Of a stretch of 64,000 bases of DNA, positions 62,723-64,000 are shown piece by piece. The stretch covers positions 9,706,386 through 9,770,385 of the forward strand of contig NC_087063.1 in NCBI RefSeq assembly GCF_963678635.1, in the 5' to 3' direction. The stretch comes from Symsagittifera roscoffensis. Its lineage: Eukaryota > Xenacoelomorpha > Acoela > Convolutidae. The position numbers and the translations under genes were made by a program. The notes beneath the pieces are model-generated. The model made no database searches, was not told the origin of the DNA, and saw nothing but the letters and a program-made list of their open reading frames with translations. Each line of letters begins with the position of its first letter. The stretch's first letter is position 1.

Positions 62723-64000
62723 CATTTGCATTGCAACAACATTGCTTAACGGTCGGCCGAATGACTTCACGGGTTGCGGTCTGAACAAAGGCGGATCGAG
62801 CGCAACTGTCCTCTCCGTAGTTTAGCTTGACGATTCGGGCGAGAGGGTAGAACCCACGCGGGTTATTGGGCTCAATCACCCACGCGAGATCGCCTGTTTT
62901 AAGAGTGAAGTCAGAATGAGTGTGCCACTTGGCATGCTTATTCAGCGAGGGAACATTTTCGCGAAGCCAACGAGACCAAATCGAGTTAGCATATGACTGC
63001 GCTCGCACGTTCCTTTTCTTGTGGTCGAAGTGCTCCCCAGAAAAAAGCGAAGGAAAGCTTGTGGTATGTTGTCCAAGCAAAAGGTGGTTTGGGGTTAACG
63101 CTTCTAACTCACGTGAATCAGTACTAACGGGAGTGATTGGCCTCGAATTTAAAGCCTGCTCAACTAGGCAGAGTGTTGTTCCTAACACCTCTTCGGTGAC
63201 TCGCCTACTGCCTAGTATGTCGTACGGCACGCGCTTTACGCTTCGGACGAGGGGCTCCCAGGAGCCGCCATGATGGGGTGCGCCTGGCGGGTTAAATTTC
63301 CAAGTAACACCTATGTGTGCAAAAAGAGTCGGAGCCATGCCGCTCCAGCTCTTGATGCAGGCAAGTAGTTCCTTTTCCGCACCAACGAAGTTCGTTCCGT
63401 TATCCGACCAGATTGTGCTTGGTGTACCACGACGCACAATGAACCGTTCAATTTTCATGAAACAAGAACAGGCTTCCAGAAATGGTACAATCTCAAGGAG
63501 TACAGCCCTGGTGAGGCAAGTAAAAATAAATCCCCATCTTTTTTCAGTGTTTCTGCGAACCGGAAAGTAAAGCGGTTCAAAGTAATGATTAAAAGGTGGT
63601 TGCTTATATCCAAGACGTTCTACAGGTAAATCGGACATAATTGGCCGGATGGTACTTGCTTTGCGTTTACGGCATGTTAACCATTGATTTTCGATAGACC
63701 GAAGTAGTTGACGCAGCACAAGTATTGCATATTTCATATTTAAAACGGAGAGCATGTAATCTAAACCTCGATGAAAATGCTTGTTGTGGAGGCTGCGGGC
63801 CAACAAACGAACCAGGGTATGTCGGGCGTCGAGTAATATTGGGTGCTTAGTATCATACTTGGTATTCACTAAGCGCACGATCCGTCCGGTGGAATGGATG
63901 ATACCAGCGGGACCAATTAATGCGAGTATGTAGCAATTTTACTACTGTTCTTCATAGGTTTGCCAGCGGTGAGTGTTTTTAACTCAACGGGGAAGGATTC
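62703..64000 (-). pseudogene. BEL/Pao integrase fragment, runs off the window
   Basis: An open frame of nearly 400 codons, continuing upstream beyond 63878, covers a Pao integrase. The zinc-binding region (RSLHNKHFHRGLDYML) has lost one cysteine (NQWLTC). The first catalytic position, usually D in '(V/I)DYFGP', reads H (NHYFEPLYF). The second aspartate (WSDNGTNFVGAEKEL) and the glutamate (HHGGSWEPLVRSVK) are kept. Then follow ALNSRPITPV, ALTPNHLLLG and the DUF5641 module (WSRWLRENVPSLN, LKTGDLAWVIEPNNPRG). The frame is long but the enzyme looks inactive. This is not the same copy as the pair at 3-12 kb and is much less decayed. Confidence 0.85.

Noticed and set aside
1-64000. CRISPR array or prokaryotic operon
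   Set aside because: No regularly spaced identical repeats of the right size. The introns, LTR elements and tRNA-like heads show eukaryotic nuclear DNA.

Overview
The window is animal nuclear DNA, AT-rich and dominated by transposable elements. Evidence for an animal: a split gene (55.9-60.4 kb, minus strand) with GT-AG introns encodes a secreted or membrane protein with an AMOP domain followed by a vWD domain, an animal combination (mesh/SUSD2/MUC4 type). Ty3/gypsy, BEL/Pao and Ty1/copia retroelements, foldback/MITE elements and tRNA-like (SINE-head) sequences surround it. I cannot name the species; an invertebrate is likely. Two 200-N runs (31351-31550, 54130-54329) are assembly gaps.

Layout. 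0-2.2 kb: a tandem duplication and a foldback element with 224-bp inverted repeats, next to a candidate host exon (2199-2463, minus). 3.1-12 kb: two degraded BEL/Pao copies in head-to-head inverted orientation (left on minus, right on plus); both have lost the reverse transcriptase YVDD box. 12-13.8 kb: non-coding repeats. 13786-19929: a 6.1-kb Ty3/gypsy element with identical 200-bp LTRs and a 4-bp target duplication, inserted into a repeat whose uninterrupted sister copy lies at 22.5-22.9 kb; its gag-pol frame has one nonsense codon and one frameshift. 20-33.5 kb: repeats, satellite-like palindromic clusters, a foldback element, a copia fragment and one or two candidate host exons.

33520-52169 (minus strand) is the centrepiece: an 18,650-bp LTR retroelement with 410-bp LTRs that look 100% identical and a 4-bp duplication (ATGG). 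In its own 5'-3' order it has a 1.2-kb leader with a primer-binding site and a strong splice donor, a small basic ORF, gag, nucleocapsid-protease-reverse transcriptase-RNase H-integrase of Ty3/gypsy type, several membrane or proline-rich ORFs (one of about 391 codons with no methionine), and then an envelope-like gene. The latter has a signal peptide, a cysteine-rich ectodomain that resembles chuvirus-type glycoproteins, membrane segments and a cytoplasmic tail of about 700 codons. The frame is interrupted by six single in-frame stop codons and several frameshifts, mostly at homopolymers. This conflicts with the youth implied by identical LTRs and suggests recoding, mobilisation in trans, or consensus errors.

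52-64 kb: repeats flanking the insertion, a hAT-like terminus, the AMOP/vWD gene, tRNA-like sequences, and at the right edge a BEL/Pao integrase fragment running out of the window.

How it fits together: only the AMOP/vWD gene and two or three short exons are plausible host coding sequence. The rest records repeated retroelement insertion, including insertions into older repeats. All calls are from reading the sequence; no database search was run.
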